64,000 nt of DNA from Neisseria elongata subsp. elongata (GCF_900113545.1 NZ_FOPS01000010.1:23807-87806), one strand, 5' to 3'. Shown: positions 19,418 to 29,171, counted from the stretch's first letter. The notes: generated from the sequence alone by a model not told the origin. Program-made: numbers and translations.

Positions 19418-20512
19418 ATGCCACGCCTCATCTTCTCCCTCGCCACGCCCGACGACGACGACGCCCTGCGCCGCCTGTTGCGGGAAAACGTTATGGAAGG
19501 CGGCATCAGCGTCAGCTTCCGCCGCGAACCGTCTTACTTCCTCACCTCGTCGGTTCAGGGCGAACAGGCGGAAATTTACAAAGGCTGCAATGTCGAAACG
19601 GGCGAAATCGCGGTATTGGGCAGCCGTTTCCGCCGTGCCGCCTATTTCAACGGCCGACTGGAAACGCTGGGCTATCTGGCCGACCTGCGCCTCAACCGCC
19701 GCTACCGTTCCGGCCGCTGCCTTTTCCGGGCCTACTGCGAACTGGGCAACGTCATTGCCGCCGACCCGCTGCCGCTGCACACCAGCATGATCCTGCACGA
19801 CAACGCCGCCGCCCTTTCCACCATCGCCGCCAACCGCCGCGGTATGCCGCACTACATCCCGCAAGGCCTGGTGCACACGCCGTTCATCCGCCTTGCCCGC
19901 CCGCGCCGCCCGATTGCACCTGAGGGGGTGGAACTCCGCTTCGGCCGTGCGGGAGAAGAAGGCGAACTGACCGATTTTCTCAACCGCGAAGCCGCCCGCC
20001 GCCAATTTGCGCCGCATTATGAACCGGCCGACTGGTACAACGGGCGGCTGCGCGGGCTGTCCGTCGGCGACGTCTGCATCGCGCGGCGGGACGGCCGGAT
20101 TGTCGGCGCGCTGGCCGGCTGGGACCAGCACGGTTTCCGCCAAATCCATGTCGAACGGTACAACGGCCTGTGGCGTTTGGGCAAACCGTTGTACAACGCC
20201 GCCGCCCGCCTGCTGCGCCTGCCGCTGCTGCCCGACGAGGGCGGGACGATACGCTACGGCTATCTGGCTTTGACCGCCGTCGAAAAAGACGATGCCGACG
20301 TTTACCGCGCCCTCCTGCGCGCGCAATACATCCGCTGCCGCAAACTCGGCTGGCACTACATGGTCGGCAGCATGCACGAAAACGACCCGCTGCTGCCCGT
20401 CATGAACGAATATCCGCATCTGGCGGCGGGCGGCAGGCTGTTCGTCGTCGCCTTCGATACGCCTCCCGAACCCGACGGCCGCGTGCCCTATGTCGAAGCG
20501 GCCACGCTTTAA
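19418..20512 (+). CDS. GNAT-like N-acyltransferase domain protein
   Basis: A 364-residue protein that looks like two acetyltransferase-type folds in tandem (ETLGYLADLRLNRRYRSGRCLFRAYCE in the first half; GYLALTAVEKDDADVYRALLRAQYIRCRK in the second). The second half resembles proteins annotated as GNAT-family in Neisseria and Pseudomonas. The substrate is unknown. The ATG at MPRLIFSLATP is preferred over one seven codons earlier because that one lies inside the DUS. No ribosome binding site is obvious. Confidence 0.75.
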   Translation: MPRLIFSLATPDDDDALRRLLRENVMEGGISVSFRREPSYFLTSSVQGEQAEIYKGCNVETGEIAVLGSRFRRAAYFNGRLETLGYLADLRLNRRYRSGRCLFRAYCELGNVIAADPLPLHTSMILHDNAAALSTIAANRRGMPHYIPQGLVHTPFIRLARPRRPIAPEGVELRFGRAGEEGELTDFLNREAARRQFAPHYEPADWYNGRLRGLSVGDVCIARRDGRIVGALAGWDQHGFRQIHVERYNGLWRLGKPLYNAAARLLRLPLLPDEGGTIRYGYLALTAVEKDDADVYRALLRAQYIRCRKLGWHYMVGSMHENDPLLPVMNEYPHLAAGGRLFVVAFDTPPEPDGRVPYVEAATL

Positions 20513-20535
20513 GGTGGGGCATTTGGAACGGCAAG

Positions 20536-20574
20536 AGGCCGTCTGAAAACCGGTTTTCCGTTTTCAGACGGCCT
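20536..20574 (+). terminator. Inverted DUS terminator
   Basis: Facing DUS copies (20536-20547, 20563-20574) whose arms extend by AAAAC/GTTTT-like bases, 23 bases after the stop of the GNAT-like gene. Confidence 0.75.
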
Positions 20575-20639
20575 CTCTCATCATGGCTTCGCCGCGAAAC
20601 ACCTGCCGCTAAAATACCGCCTTCGGAACCGGCGGCATG

Positions 20640-20746
20640 TATGGCGGATTCACTTTAAACCAGCCCGATACTGCCCCGCCTTGCCGTACTGTTTGTACTG
20701 CCTGCGGTTTCGCCGCCGCGTCCTGATTTAAACTTAACCCAATATA
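20640..20746. mobile_element. Degenerate Correia repeat (CREE), about 107 bp
   Basis: The segment aligns end to end with the Correia element at 11228-11333 in reverse orientation: TATGGCGGATT at the left edge, TTTAAACCAG, CGCCTTGCCGTACTGTTTGT, CTGATTTAAACTTAACCC and CAATATA at the right edge. Both termini have about two mismatches, so it is an old, decayed copy. It lies in the gap upstream of the thyA stop codon. Confidence 0.75.
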
Positions 20747-20760
20747 ATTCAGAGTGTTTT

Positions 20761-21555
<795 letters not shown>

Positions 21556-21574
21556 GTGTATGTCCCTTCGGTTG

Positions 21575-21624
21575 AGGCCGTCTGAAAAATCCCGCTTCGC
21601 GCAAGGTTGGTTTTCAGACGGCCT
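21575..21624 (-). terminator. Inverted DUS pair upstream of thyA
   Basis: Facing DUS copies (21575-21586, 21613-21624) lie between the upstream membrane protein gene and thyA on the minus strand. The spacing between copies is 26 bases. Confidence 0.6.
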
Positions 21625-21644
21625 GAATGATGTCGTACGGCGGT

Positions 21645-21983
21645 TCAGCCGCCGATGCAGATATTGTGGTTGTGCGGCAACAGGATATAAAACACCAACC
21701 AGGCCAATAATACAACGGCTGCGGGCAGCAGCGTTTTGGCACGGACGAGCAGACGGGCAGGCAGCCAGCACAGGACGCTGAATACAATCAAACTGACCAG
21801 CATCAAGGGGTAAAACGCCGTGCCCGCGATGTTTTCGTAGCGGTGGTCGTAGCATTCGAAGCTGCCGCCCATGTAGGCCGCGCCCAATATCAGCCAACCG
21901 GCGAAGTGCGCCGCCCATACGCCGGCCATGACGGCGGCCCTGATGAATATGAGGCCCAAATGGGATGTTTTATGTTCGGACAT
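21645..21983 (-). CDS. Small membrane protein (112 aa, three helices)
   Basis: Predicted helices at about residues 10-35, 57-78 and 84-102. A His-rich end ([12 protein letters not shown]) and a Cys-Tyr-Asp-His loop ([10 protein letters not shown]) stand out. No family was recognised. The ATG has an AAAGGAAA site. It belongs to a minus-strand group of small membrane protein genes between the nitroreductase gene and thyA. Confidence 0.72.
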   Translation of the reverse strand: MSEHKTSHLGLIFIRAAVMAGVWAAHFAGWLILGAAYMGGSFECYDHRYENIAGTAFYPLMLVSLIVFSVLCWLPARLLVRAKTLLPAAVVLLAWLVFYILLPHNHNICIGG

Positions 21984-22013
21984 TCGGTTTCCTTTTTAAA
22001 TAAAGCTATCGGC

Positions 22014-22051
22014 AGGCCGTCTGAAAATACGGATTCCGCTTCAGACGGCCT
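22014..22051 (-). terminator. Inverted DUS pair overlapping a stop codon
   Basis: DUS copies at 22014-22025 and 22040-22051. The second supplies the final codons and TGA of the four-helix membrane protein gene, so its terminator begins inside the coding sequence. Confidence 0.7.
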
Positions 22052-22439
22052 TCCCTTCAGGCAGGAACAGCGACATCGGCAGGCCGGCAAAAGCAAAGGC
22101 GGCGGCAACGGGCAACAGCATATCCCACGGGATATAGCCGGCAAACAGAAATCCGACCAAGGCGGCAACCGACACCGCCAGCCCGCCGAGCAGTACGGCG
22201 GAAATACCCGCCCCCGCCCAACCGCGCCGTACCTTCAGGATGGAAAGCAGTGCGGCGTAAGGTACGGTAATCGGCAGGCAGTAGAGTACCGAAGCCACCA
22301 GCAGCCCCAAAACGGCCAAAGTGCCGATGCCTAAAATAAAATCGGGGAAGTCGCCGCCCAATAAAATAACTAACAGCACAAATCCCGCCACCTGCGGCGG
22401 CAGCGCGATTAAAGCCAAATTCCGAGCCAACGGCGACAT
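22041..22439 (-). CDS. Four-helix membrane protein (132 aa)
   Basis: Four hydrophobic segments (about 12-28, 35-65, 80-100, 104-125) and a short C-terminal tail. The ATG at MSPLARNLALI follows GGAAAGGAAT; the longer frame starts inside a DUS and is rejected. The end of the gene (KAV, stop) is a DUS. Function is unknown. Confidence 0.72.
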   Translation of the reverse strand: MSPLARNLALIALPPQVAGFVLLVILLGGDFPDFILGIGTLAVLGLLVASVLYCLPITVPYAALLSILKVRRGWAGAGISAVLLGGLAVSVAALVGFLFAGYIPWDMLLPVAAAFAFAGLPMSLFLPEGKAV

Positions 22440-22500
22440 ATCGATTCCTTTCCAAGCCGTCTGAAAAATACGGATGCCGTTTTCAGACGGCCTTTTCATC

Positions 22501-23061
22501 TTACCAATAGCTGACGAAGCGTTCCAAATCGGTATTTTTTTCTTCTTTCGGGAAATCGTGCTGCGCCGTGCCGACCATGATCAAGCCGATGATGCGGTCT
22601 TTTTCGCCGCAGTTCATGGCTTCGCGCAATACGGGGCTGCCGCACCACAGGCCGGTAATCCACACGTTGTCGTAACCCAGCGCGTTGGTGGCAAGCTGGA
22701 CGGCATAAGCTGCCGCGCCCGCACTCATCAGCTGCTCCCATTCGGGCTTCGGTTTTTCGGCGGCGGTGTTCGGCGCGGCAATCACGGCGATAATCATGGG
22801 GGCGAAGTTGGCAACTTTTTCCGCTTTTCTCATCGCGTCCTCACCCAATTTCATCACTTCCACCGTTTCTTCCAACGCGCGGCGGAATTTCTGTTTCGCC
22901 TCGCTGCCCGTGATAACGACGAAACGCCACGGTGTCAGGTTGCCGTGGTCGGGCACTTGGGTGGCCGCCTGAAAAACGGTTTCCAGCTCGAGTTCGTCGG
23001 GGGTGGGTTCGACCAGTTCGCGCACCGAGCGGCGGGTGGTCAGCAAATCTAATGCGTCCAT
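22501..23061 (-). CDS. Nitroreductase family protein (YdjA-like)
   Basis: A 186-residue FMN-dependent nitroreductase with the N-terminal FMN-binding RRSVRELVE, the NLTPWRFVVI segment and the C-terminal GLIMVGTAQHD. The length and the short internal insertion match the YdjA group, the smallest nitroreductases. Natural substrate unknown. A GAAAGGAAA site precedes the ATG. It is followed by a DUS and the small membrane protein genes. Confidence 0.87.
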   Translation of the reverse strand: MDALDLLTTRRSVRELVEPTPDELELETVFQAATQVPDHGNLTPWRFVVITGSEAKQKFRRALEETVEVMKLGEDAMRKAEKVANFAPMIIAVIAAPNTAAEKPKPEWEQLMSAGAAAYAVQLATNALGYDNVWITGLWCGSPVLREAMNCGEKDRIIGLIMVGTAQHDFPKEEKNTDLERFVSYW

Positions 23062-23076
23062 TTTGTTTCCTTTCGT

Positions 23077-24108
23077 TTACTCTTTATCCACAGGGAGGCC
23101 GTCTGAAAAATCATTCGCCCGTTCCACCTGTTCCCAGGCGCGCAAAATCAAATCGGGGTCGTTCGGTTTCAGCAGTTCGGCATCCGACAACATGCGCCGC
23201 CAATGGCGCGCGCCGTTCAGGCCGTGCATCAGGCCGAGGTAATGGCGTGCCATGTGCCGCAAAATCGTGCCGCGTCCGGCGGCCAGTTGCGCGGCGGCAT
23301 AATCTTTCAGACGGCCTGCCAGTTCGGCGTAGGAGACGGGCGCACGGTCGTCGCCGTAAAAAAGCCTGTCCCAGTCGCGCATCAGCATCGGATTGTGATA
23401 ACACTCGCGCCCGACCATCACGCCGTCCACATGTTGCAGGTGCGCGGCGATTTCGTCATTGGTTTTGATGCCGCCGTTGATGATGATTTCCAACGCGGGA
23501 AACTCGCGTTTCAGGCGGTAGACATAATCGTAGCGCAACGGCGGCACGTCGCGATTTTCCTTCGGCGAGAGGCCTTCCAGCCAGGCATTGCGGGCGTGGA
23601 CGATGAAGGTTGTGCAATCGGTTTTTTCCGCCAATGTACCGACAAAATCGGCCAGCGGCTGATAATCGGTTTCGCGGTCGAGGCCGATGCGGTGCTTGAC
23701 GGTAACGGCACAGCCGGGTGCGGCTTCCTGCATCGCGTTCAGGCAGTCGGCCACCAAATCCGCCTCCTTCATCAAGCACGCGCCGAACGCGCCTTTCTGA
23801 ACGCGCGGGCTGGGGCAGCCGCAGTTGAGGTTGATTTCGTCGTAGCCGTAAGCGGCGGCTTTGGCGGCGGCTTTGGCCAAATCCTGCGGCTCGCTGCCGC
23901 CCAGTTGCAGCGCGACGGGGTTTTCGCCGTCGTTTTTCAGCAGGAAGCGGTCGGGGTCGCCGTAAATCACCGCGCCCGCGTTAATCATTTCAGTGTAAAG
24001 CCAGGTATGGCGGGTGATTTGGCGCGCCATATGGCGATAGTGCCGATCAGTCCAGTCCAACATAGGGGCTACGGATAGGCGGCGAGGTGGCAATGTATTG
24101 TTTTTCAT
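23077..24108 (-). CDS. dusA: tRNA-dihydrouridine(20/20a) synthase DusA
   Basis: DusA reduces uridine at position 20/20a of the tRNA D-loop with FMN and NADPH. The N-terminus SVAPMLDWTDRHYR, the catalytic Cys in NLNCGCPSPRVQKGAFGACLM and the FMN-phosphate loop GIKTNDE...DGVMVGRECYHNP identify it. At 343 residues it has family length. Two DUS lie in frame (GRLK, and SDGL close to the C-terminus). It begins 8 bases after the purN stop codon, so the pair is probably cotranscribed. Confidence 0.95.
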   Translation of the reverse strand: MKNNTLPPRRLSVAPMLDWTDRHYRHMARQITRHTWLYTEMINAGAVIYGDPDRFLLKNDGENPVALQLGGSEPQDLAKAAAKAAAYGYDEINLNCGCPSPRVQKGAFGACLMKEADLVADCLNAMQEAAPGCAVTVKHRIGLDRETDYQPLADFVGTLAEKTDCTTFIVHARNAWLEGLSPKENRDVPPLRYDYVYRLKREFPALEIIINGGIKTNDEIAAHLQHVDGVMVGRECYHNPMLMRDWDRLFYGDDRAPVSYAELAGRLKDYAAAQLAAGRGTILRHMARHYLGLMHGLNGARHWRRMLSDAELLKPNDPDLILRAWEQVERANDFSDGLPVDKE

Positions 24109-24115
24109 CGTCTTT

Positions 24116-24742
24116 TCAAGCCAGGAATTGCGCTTCGGAATCGGCGGCACGGCTGTTGAGCACACGGTTGCCGTCGATTTTCAGACGGCCTGCGGCAAAA
24201 TCGGCCACAGCCTGCGGCAGCAGTTGGTGCTCCACTTTCAAGACGCGTGCGGCGATGTCGTCGGCCGTATCGCCGTCGAGAATCGGCACCACGCCCTGCG
24301 CAATCACGGGCCCGCAATCGAGTTCGGACGTAACGAAATGCACCGTGCAGCCGGCCACGCGGCAGCCGGCGGCCAAGGCGCGTTCGTGGGTGTGCAGGCC
24401 GGTAAAGGCGGGCAGCAGCGAGGGATGGATGTTGATCAGGCGGCCTTCGTAATGGGCGCAGAAGGCGGGCGTGAGGATGCGCATAAATCCGGCCAGCACG
24501 ACCAAGTCGGGGTGATGGCGGTCGATCAATTCCATCATGGCGCGGTCGAAGGATTCGCGGTCGGGGAAGTTTTTGTGGTTCAGCGCGGCGGTGGCGATGC
24601 CGCGCGATGCCGCCCACGCCAGTCCGGCGGCGTTTTCGTTGTTGCTCAATACGGCGCGGATGTCCGCATTCGGAACGGCGGCCTCGACGACGGCCTGCAT
24701 ATTGCTGCCGCGTCCGGAAATCAGGATGACGATGTTTTTCAT
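24116..24742 (-). CDS. purN: Phosphoribosylglycinamide formyltransferase PurN
   Basis: PurN transfers a formyl group from 10-formyl-THF to GAR in purine synthesis. It has the N-terminal ILISGRGSNMQAV, the catalytic region FMRILTPAF...RLINIHPSLLPAF and the Asp in SELDCGPVIAQ. It is 208 residues long. The ATG at MKNIVILIS is chosen from family alignment. Near the C-terminus a DUS encodes GRLK. Confidence 0.95.
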   Translation of the reverse strand: MKNIVILISGRGSNMQAVVEAAVPNADIRAVLSNNENAAGLAWAASRGIATAALNHKNFPDRESFDRAMMELIDRHHPDLVVLAGFMRILTPAFCAHYEGRLINIHPSLLPAFTGLHTHERALAAGCRVAGCTVHFVTSELDCGPVIAQGVVPILDGDTADDIAARVLKVEHQLLPQAVADFAAGRLKIDGNRVLNSRAADSEAQFLA

Positions 24743-24933
24743 AACGGGGAAATCGGATTGGGAAAGATGATTCATGGCTCTAGGGCGGCGTATTTTAGCC
24801 GAAAGGCCGTCTGAAAACACCTTTAAATCGCGCAACCTGCTGTTCAGACGGCCTCCCGCCGCATCAGGCCGTCTGAAAACGGCAGCCGCTTCCGCTATAA
24901 TCCGCCCGTCCTTTTCTTTAAATTGCCGCCGCC

Positions 24934-26661
24934 ATGAATGACGACGAATTCCAAACCGCAGCCGCCGATGCCGCAGTCGAACTGCTCAGCCGCCTTTATC
25001 CTGCCGCCGCCGAGGTGTGCGCCCCGTTTTTACGCCGCCTTTTCGCCGCGCTGGAAGACGGCCACAGCTTTATCCGGCTGACCGACGAAGAAGCTGGAAC
25101 ACTGGCGCAGGCCGCCCCGCTGACCGATTCGAAAGGCCTTGCCCCGCTGGTTTTGCGCGGGCGGCGGCTGTTCCTCGGCCGCTTCTACCGGCTCGAACGC
25201 GACTTGGCCGGCGAAATCCGCCGCCTGGCCGTCCCGCCGGTCGAAATCCCCGAAACCGCCCGCGCCGCCGAGTTGCTGGCGGAATGGTTTGCCCAAGCCG
25301 GCAGCGAAGGCCAGCAGGCCGCCGCCGCGCTGGCCCTGCTGCAAAACTTCATCTTAATTTCCGGCGGCCCCGGCACGGGCAAAACCACCACCGTCGCCAA
25401 ACTGCTCGCCCTGCTCTGCCAAGGCCGCGAACGCCTGCCGCGCATCGCGCTGGCCGCGCCGACGGGCAAAGCGGCGGCACACATGGCGCGCGCCCTGCAC
25501 AAAGCCCTGGCCGGCTTTTCCCTTTCAGACGGCCTCAAGCGGCACCTCTCGGCACTCGAAGGCCAAACCGTCCACCGCCTGTTGAAACTGCGCCCGCCGC
25601 AAATGCAGCCGCAATTTGATGCCGACAACCCGCTGCCGCTCGACATCCTGATTATCGACGAAGCCTCGATGCTCGACCTCGCCCTGATGCTCAACCTCCT
25701 GCGCGCCGTGCCCGACGGCTGCCGCGTCATCCTGTTGGGCGACGAAAACCAGCTCCCTTCCGTCGGCGCGGGCGCGGTATTGGCCTCTTTGGCACAAACC
25801 ACCATCTTGGACAGCGAAACGGCAGGCCGTCTGAAAACCCTGCTGCCGCAACGCGAAAACCCTTTTCAGACGGCCTCCAACCCGCCCGCGCTTTCGGCCA
25901 ACACCGCCCGCCTGACCGTCAGCCACCGTTTCGGCGAACACAGCGGGCTGGGCTGTCTGGCGCGCGCGGTGTGCGCCGGAGACGAGGAAACCGCTTGGGC
26001 GCAGTTTGACCGTTTCCCCGACCAACTGTCCGTCCGCACGGCATCCGTCGAACAACTGGCCGCCGACTTCTGCCGTCAGCAGGCAGACTACTGGCAGGCC
26101 GCCGACCATGCCGACATCGCGGCCGCCTTCGACTGCCAAAGCCATCTGGCCGTACTGGCGGCAAGGCGCGACGATGCCGCCCGCTTCAACCTCGCCTGCC
26201 GCAACCACCTGCAACGGCACGGGCGCATACCGGCGGATGCACAATGGTTTGCCGGACAAGTCATCATGATAGAACGCAACGACTACCCGCTCGGCCTCTT
26301 CAACGGCGACATCGGCCTGATCCTGCGCGATACCGACGGCGGCGACGGCGCGCTGGCGGCCTATTTCCCCGACGGCGGCACATACCGAAAAATCCCCCTC
26401 AGCCGCCTGCCCGCCTACGAAACCGCCTTCGCCATGACCGTGCACAAAAGCCAAGGCTCCGAATACCGCGACGTTTGGCTGCTGCCGCCCGCCGATGCCG
26501 AAGGCCTCAACCGCGCCCTGCTCTACACCGCCATCACCCGCGCCCGCGAAAAATTTACCTTTGTCGGCGGCAGGCATGCCTTTGCCGCCGCCTGCAACCG
26601 CAACGAAACCCGCCGCAGCGGCCTGCGCGACATGCTGGCGGATGAAACGGAACGGATATAG
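24934..26661 (+). CDS. recD: Exonuclease V subunit alpha RecD, with in-frame DUS hairpin
   Basis: RecD is the 5'-3' helicase of RecBCD, which repairs double-strand breaks. The 575-residue SF1 helicase has Walker A GGPGTGKT (about 144-151), Walker B LIIDEASMLDL, motif III GDENQLPSVGAG and the C-terminal TVHKSQGSEY and ALLYTAITRAREK motifs. Between the two motor domains (about residues 297-315) an inverted DUS pair is read through in frame as AGRLKTLLPQRENPFQTAS, a segment not expected in other RecD proteins. A further DUS encodes SDGL near residue 199. recB and recC are not in the window. Confidence 0.94.
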   Translation: MNDDEFQTAAADAAVELLSRLYPAAAEVCAPFLRRLFAALEDGHSFIRLTDEEAGTLAQAAPLTDSKGLAPLVLRGRRLFLGRFYRLERDLAGEIRRLAVPPVEIPETARAAELLAEWFAQAGSEGQQAAAALALLQNFILISGGPGTGKTTTVAKLLALLCQGRERLPRIALAAPTGKAAAHMARALHKALAGFSLSDGLKRHLSALEGQTVHRLLKLRPPQMQPQFDADNPLPLDILIIDEASMLDLALMLNLLRAVPDGCRVILLGDENQLPSVGAGAVLASLAQTTILDSETAGRLKTLLPQRENPFQTASNPPALSANTARLTVSHRFGEHSGLGCLARAVCAGDEETAWAQFDRFPDQLSVRTASVEQLAADFCRQQADYWQAADHADIAAAFDCQSHLAVLAARRDDAARFNLACRNHLQRHGRIPADAQWFAGQVIMIERNDYPLGLFNGDIGLILRDTDGGDGALAAYFPDGGTYRKIPLSRLPAYETAFAMTVHKSQGSEYRDVWLLPPADAEGLNRALLYTAITRAREKFTFVGGRHAFAAACNRNETRRSGLRDMLADETERI

Positions 26662-26730
26662 GTAAAAAGACCGTCTGAAAACACCGGCCGCCATATGCGG
26701 TTGAATGTAAAAAAACGAGCTGACAATCTG

Positions 26731-26736
26731 TATAAT
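26731..26736 (+). promoter_or_regulatory. Extended -10 promoter element
   Basis: TGTATAAT with an upstream TG is an extended -10 box 32 bases before the ATG of the secreted protein gene. No good -35 box is present at 16-18 bases, which is tolerated for extended -10 promoters. Confidence 0.4.
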
Positions 26737-26767
26737 TCAAATAAAGCATACCGTACAAGAAATAACC

Positions 26768-27265
26768 ATGAAACGAATATTGTGTTTGATTTTGCTGGCC
26801 TTATCCGGCACTGCGGTAGCGCAGTCGTGCGAAGCGGAAGTGGCGCGCGCCGATTTGAGGGGCTTGAAATTGGGCGAACCTTTGGCACAGTTCAAAAAAC
26901 GGTTTCCCCAAGCGCACGACACGACGGCCGCGCTCGAAAAGCGCGAAACGCAAGAAGGTGGGATTCATCTTTTCGCAAACGAACACCCGTTGGGCAAAGA
27001 TATAAATTCCGCCTTCCTGATTTATCAGGACAGAAAAATCAGCAACATCAACCTGTTCATCCACTACAACAAGCGGAAGCCCTTTGCCGCGCATGCGGAA
27101 CAGGCCAAAAAGCAGTTCAGGCTGCCTGAAAAAGGATGGCAGGCATTTGACAATGGGCAGCAGATTTACCGCTGCCAAGATTACAAATGGGTGCTGACGG
27201 AACTGGTTGAGGCCGACGGCACGCAGATTTTGAGCATCTCGTTGGATAAGGTTGCGGGAAAATAG
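26768..27265 (+). CDS. Secreted hypothetical protein (165 aa)
   Basis: A signal peptide (MKRILCLILLALSGTAVAQS) precedes a soluble alpha/beta protein with two cysteines (SCEAEV and YRCQDYK). The repeating pattern RGLKLGEPLAQFKKRFP is typical of small periplasmic proteins of beta-proteobacteria. Function unknown. It stands alone between recD and holC. Confidence 0.78.
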   Translation: MKRILCLILLALSGTAVAQSCEAEVARADLRGLKLGEPLAQFKKRFPQAHDTTAALEKRETQEGGIHLFANEHPLGKDINSAFLIYQDRKISNINLFIHYNKRKPFAAHAEQAKKQFRLPEKGWQAFDNGQQIYRCQDYKWVLTELVEADGTQILSISLDKVAGK

Positions 27266-27449
27266 GCCGGTTGATGGCCGAACGGCCGTCTGAAATATGT
27301 GCAGTACAACCGCCAACCCTGCAAACGTTGCCCGAACCGCCCTTGCCGAAACTACCGCCCAAACTTTTACACAGCAAAAAAACCATTAAATATCCGTACT
27401 GTATAAGCAACGCATCATCCATACCGCCGTTTCCATTGCGAGCCGCACC

Positions 27450-27893
27450 ATGCCCAGAGCCACCTTCTACGTCCACATAACCGACCCCGCCGCCTTCGCC
27501 TGCAAACTCACCCGCCGGGCTTGCGGCCAAAACGAACGCCTGCTGATTTGGTGCGGCAGCGAAGCAGAAATGCACCGTTTGGACAAAGAGTTGTGGCAAG
27601 ACCCGCCCGAAAGCTTCCTGCCGCACGAAATATGGTTTGAAGGACACCCTTATCCGCAAGATGCCGCCGCCGTTTTAGCCTGCGGCGACCACCTGCCGCC
27701 CCTGCCCGAAGGCACCCTCGTCCTCAACCTGACCGACGACTTCTGGCACACGACGCAACCGCTGCCACAACGCGTGCTCGAAATCGTCGGCAACAGCCCG
27801 GACGAACTGGCCGGAGCAAGGGAACGCTTCCGCGCCTACCGCGACGCGGGTTTCACCGTCGAACACCACAACATGCAGGGAAAGGCCGTCTGA
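27450..27893 (+). CDS. holC: DNA polymerase III subunit chi
   Basis: Chi links the clamp loader (through psi) to single-strand binding protein. The 147-residue protein starts MPRATFYVHI and has the KLTRRACGQNERLLIWCGSEAEMHRLDKELW segment and the DPPESFLPHEIW motif of HolC. The last codons and stop (GKAV, TGA) are a DUS. The next gene starts 4 bases later. holA, another clamp loader gene, is also in the window, about 3.5 kb away on the opposite strand. Confidence 0.93.
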   Translation: MPRATFYVHITDPAAFACKLTRRACGQNERLLIWCGSEAEMHRLDKELWQDPPESFLPHEIWFEGHPYPQDAAAVLACGDHLPPLPEGTLVLNLTDDFWHTTQPLPQRVLEIVGNSPDELAGARERFRAYRDAGFTVEHHNMQGKAV

Positions 27894-27897
27894 AAAC

Positions 27898-28149
27898 ATG
27901 GAACAGCCCGACTTCTTCGCCATCCCCAGCCCCTGCATCGGCGTCTGCCGCGCCAACAACAAAGGCTACTGCATCGGCTGCCTGCGCAGCCGGGAAGAAC
28001 GTCTCTACTGGCAGCAAATGAACGATGACCAAAAACACCAAGTCATGCGCCTGCTGGCCGTACGGCGCAAAAAAATCGAACAGGCCAAATGGGAAAAAGG
28101 ACGGGATTTCGGTACAACGCCCGAACAGGAAAACTTCGAATTCGATTAG
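27898..28149 (+). CDS. DUF1289 family protein (83 aa)
   Basis: The motif PSPCIGVCRANNKGYCIGC with four cysteines defines the DUF1289 / YdhL family, small proteins thought to bind a metal. The following RSREER...YWQQM segment is also typical. It begins 4 bases after the holC stop with no separate Shine-Dalgarno, so it probably depends on translational coupling to holC. Confidence 0.88.
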   Translation: MEQPDFFAIPSPCIGVCRANNKGYCIGCLRSREERLYWQQMNDDQKHQVMRLLAVRRKKIEQAKWEKGRDFGTTPEQENFEFD

Positions 28150-28231
28150 CCCCGACCGTCAGCCCGATTGAGGCCGTCTGAAAACCACTTCCCAATCTTT
28201 CCGACAGGAAACATTCATCAAGGAAACCACC

Positions 28232-28690
28232 ATGAAATATCTGACCCTTCTGTTACTCTCTGCCGCCGCACCCGTCTTTGCCGGCTCATCCAGCATCTAT
28301 TTAAACAATGACTACCAACACGTTTTCGCCACCCCCAGCGGCAATATCCTATGTGGCGGCAACAGCCATAAACACGCCAAGGCCGACAAACGCTATACCA
28401 ACGACTTGTATTGCTTCATCGGCCTTAACAAAGCCATGCCGAAACGCTGTGAAAAACAAGGCGAAGGCTTGGACTTCACGCTTAACGCCAAAGGTAAAGC
28501 CGCTATGAGCTGCGCGGGTTTCGAATTTGTCCCTTACAACGAAGGCTACGAAAAAACACGCGTACTGAAATACGGCGAAACCATCAGCGGCAACGGTTGG
28601 AGCTGCCGCAGCGAAACATCGGGCTTAAGCTGTAAAAACAACGACGGCCACGGCTTTTCAATCAACCGCCAAGAATACCGCCTGTTTTAA
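28232..28690 (+). CDS. Secreted DUF6636-like protein (152 aa)
   Basis: A signal peptide (MKYLTLLLLSAAAPVFAG) is followed by a cysteine-bearing beta-rich domain. The features TPSGNILCGG, GNGWSCRSETSGLSC and GHGFSINRQEYRLF match the DUF6636 pattern of secreted proteins. It has six cysteines in the mature part, enough for three disulfides. Role unknown. Confidence 0.75.
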   Translation: MKYLTLLLLSAAAPVFAGSSSIYLNNDYQHVFATPSGNILCGGNSHKHAKADKRYTNDLYCFIGLNKAMPKRCEKQGEGLDFTLNAKGKAAMSCAGFEFVPYNEGYEKTRVLKYGETISGNGWSCRSETSGLSCKNNDGHGFSINRQEYRLF

Positions 28691-28790
28691 CTATTCAGGC
28701 TGCGCCCCTGCTTTGCCGAAGGCCGTTTTCAGACGGCCTCCGGTTGAAAGGGCATGTTTTGCAACTATAAAAAGCATTGTTGGAAAACAA

Positions 28791-28821
28791 AAAACGGCTG
28801 TCGATAACCGACAGCCGTTTT
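28791..28821. terminator. Bidirectional terminator without DUS
   Basis: A perfect 13-bp inverted repeat (AAAACGGCTGTCG / CGACAGCCGTTTT) with a 5-base loop and A/T runs on both sides lies between the convergent DUF6636-like gene and the small lipoprotein gene. Confidence 0.88.
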
Positions 28822-28841
28822 GCTTCATTTGTCCAAATGGT

Positions 28842-29171
28842 TTAGAACCATGCTTTAATGGCGGCAGCCGTACCGGCAATACCGCCGATCAAGCCAACCG
28901 CACCTGCGGCAGTACCCATTGCACCATTGATTTGATCACGTTTGTTGGCGCGTTTCTCGCGTTCCAATGCCAATTCTTCGGAAACGTTTTGACGCTGACG
29001 TCTGTGTTGTTCCAGTTCCGCACGGGACAACTGGGCAGAAGCACGGTTACGGCCGGCTTTGATGGCAGCAGAATCATCACCTACAGCCAAATCGCCGACA
29101 GAGCTTCCCTGAGCGGCACAGCCGGTTACAATGATTGAAGTCAGAAGGATAAGCGCTAGTTTATTTTTCAT
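28842..29171 (-). CDS. Lipoprotein with glycine-rich hydrophobic C-terminus (109 aa)
   Basis: Signal peptide with lipobox VTGC, then a charged helix (SRAELEQHRRQRQNVSEELALEREKRANKRDQI) and a glycine-zipper-like C-terminal segment (GTAAGAVGLIGGIAGTAAAI). The layout resembles small outer membrane lipoproteins that insert a hairpin. It is 42 bases from another small lipoprotein gene on the same strand; the two may form a unit. Confidence 0.8.
   Translation of the reverse strand: MKNKLALILLTSIIVTGCAAQGSSVGDLAVGDDSAAIKAGRNRASAQLSRAELEQHRRQRQNVSEELALEREKRANKRDQINGAMGTAAGAVGLIGGIAGTAAAIKAWF

Noticed and set aside
19385..20419. A 344-codon minus-strand frame opposite the GNAT-like gene
   Set aside because: The plus strand has better composition and acyltransferase-like segments; the antisense frame ends in the DUS and has no recognisable domain.
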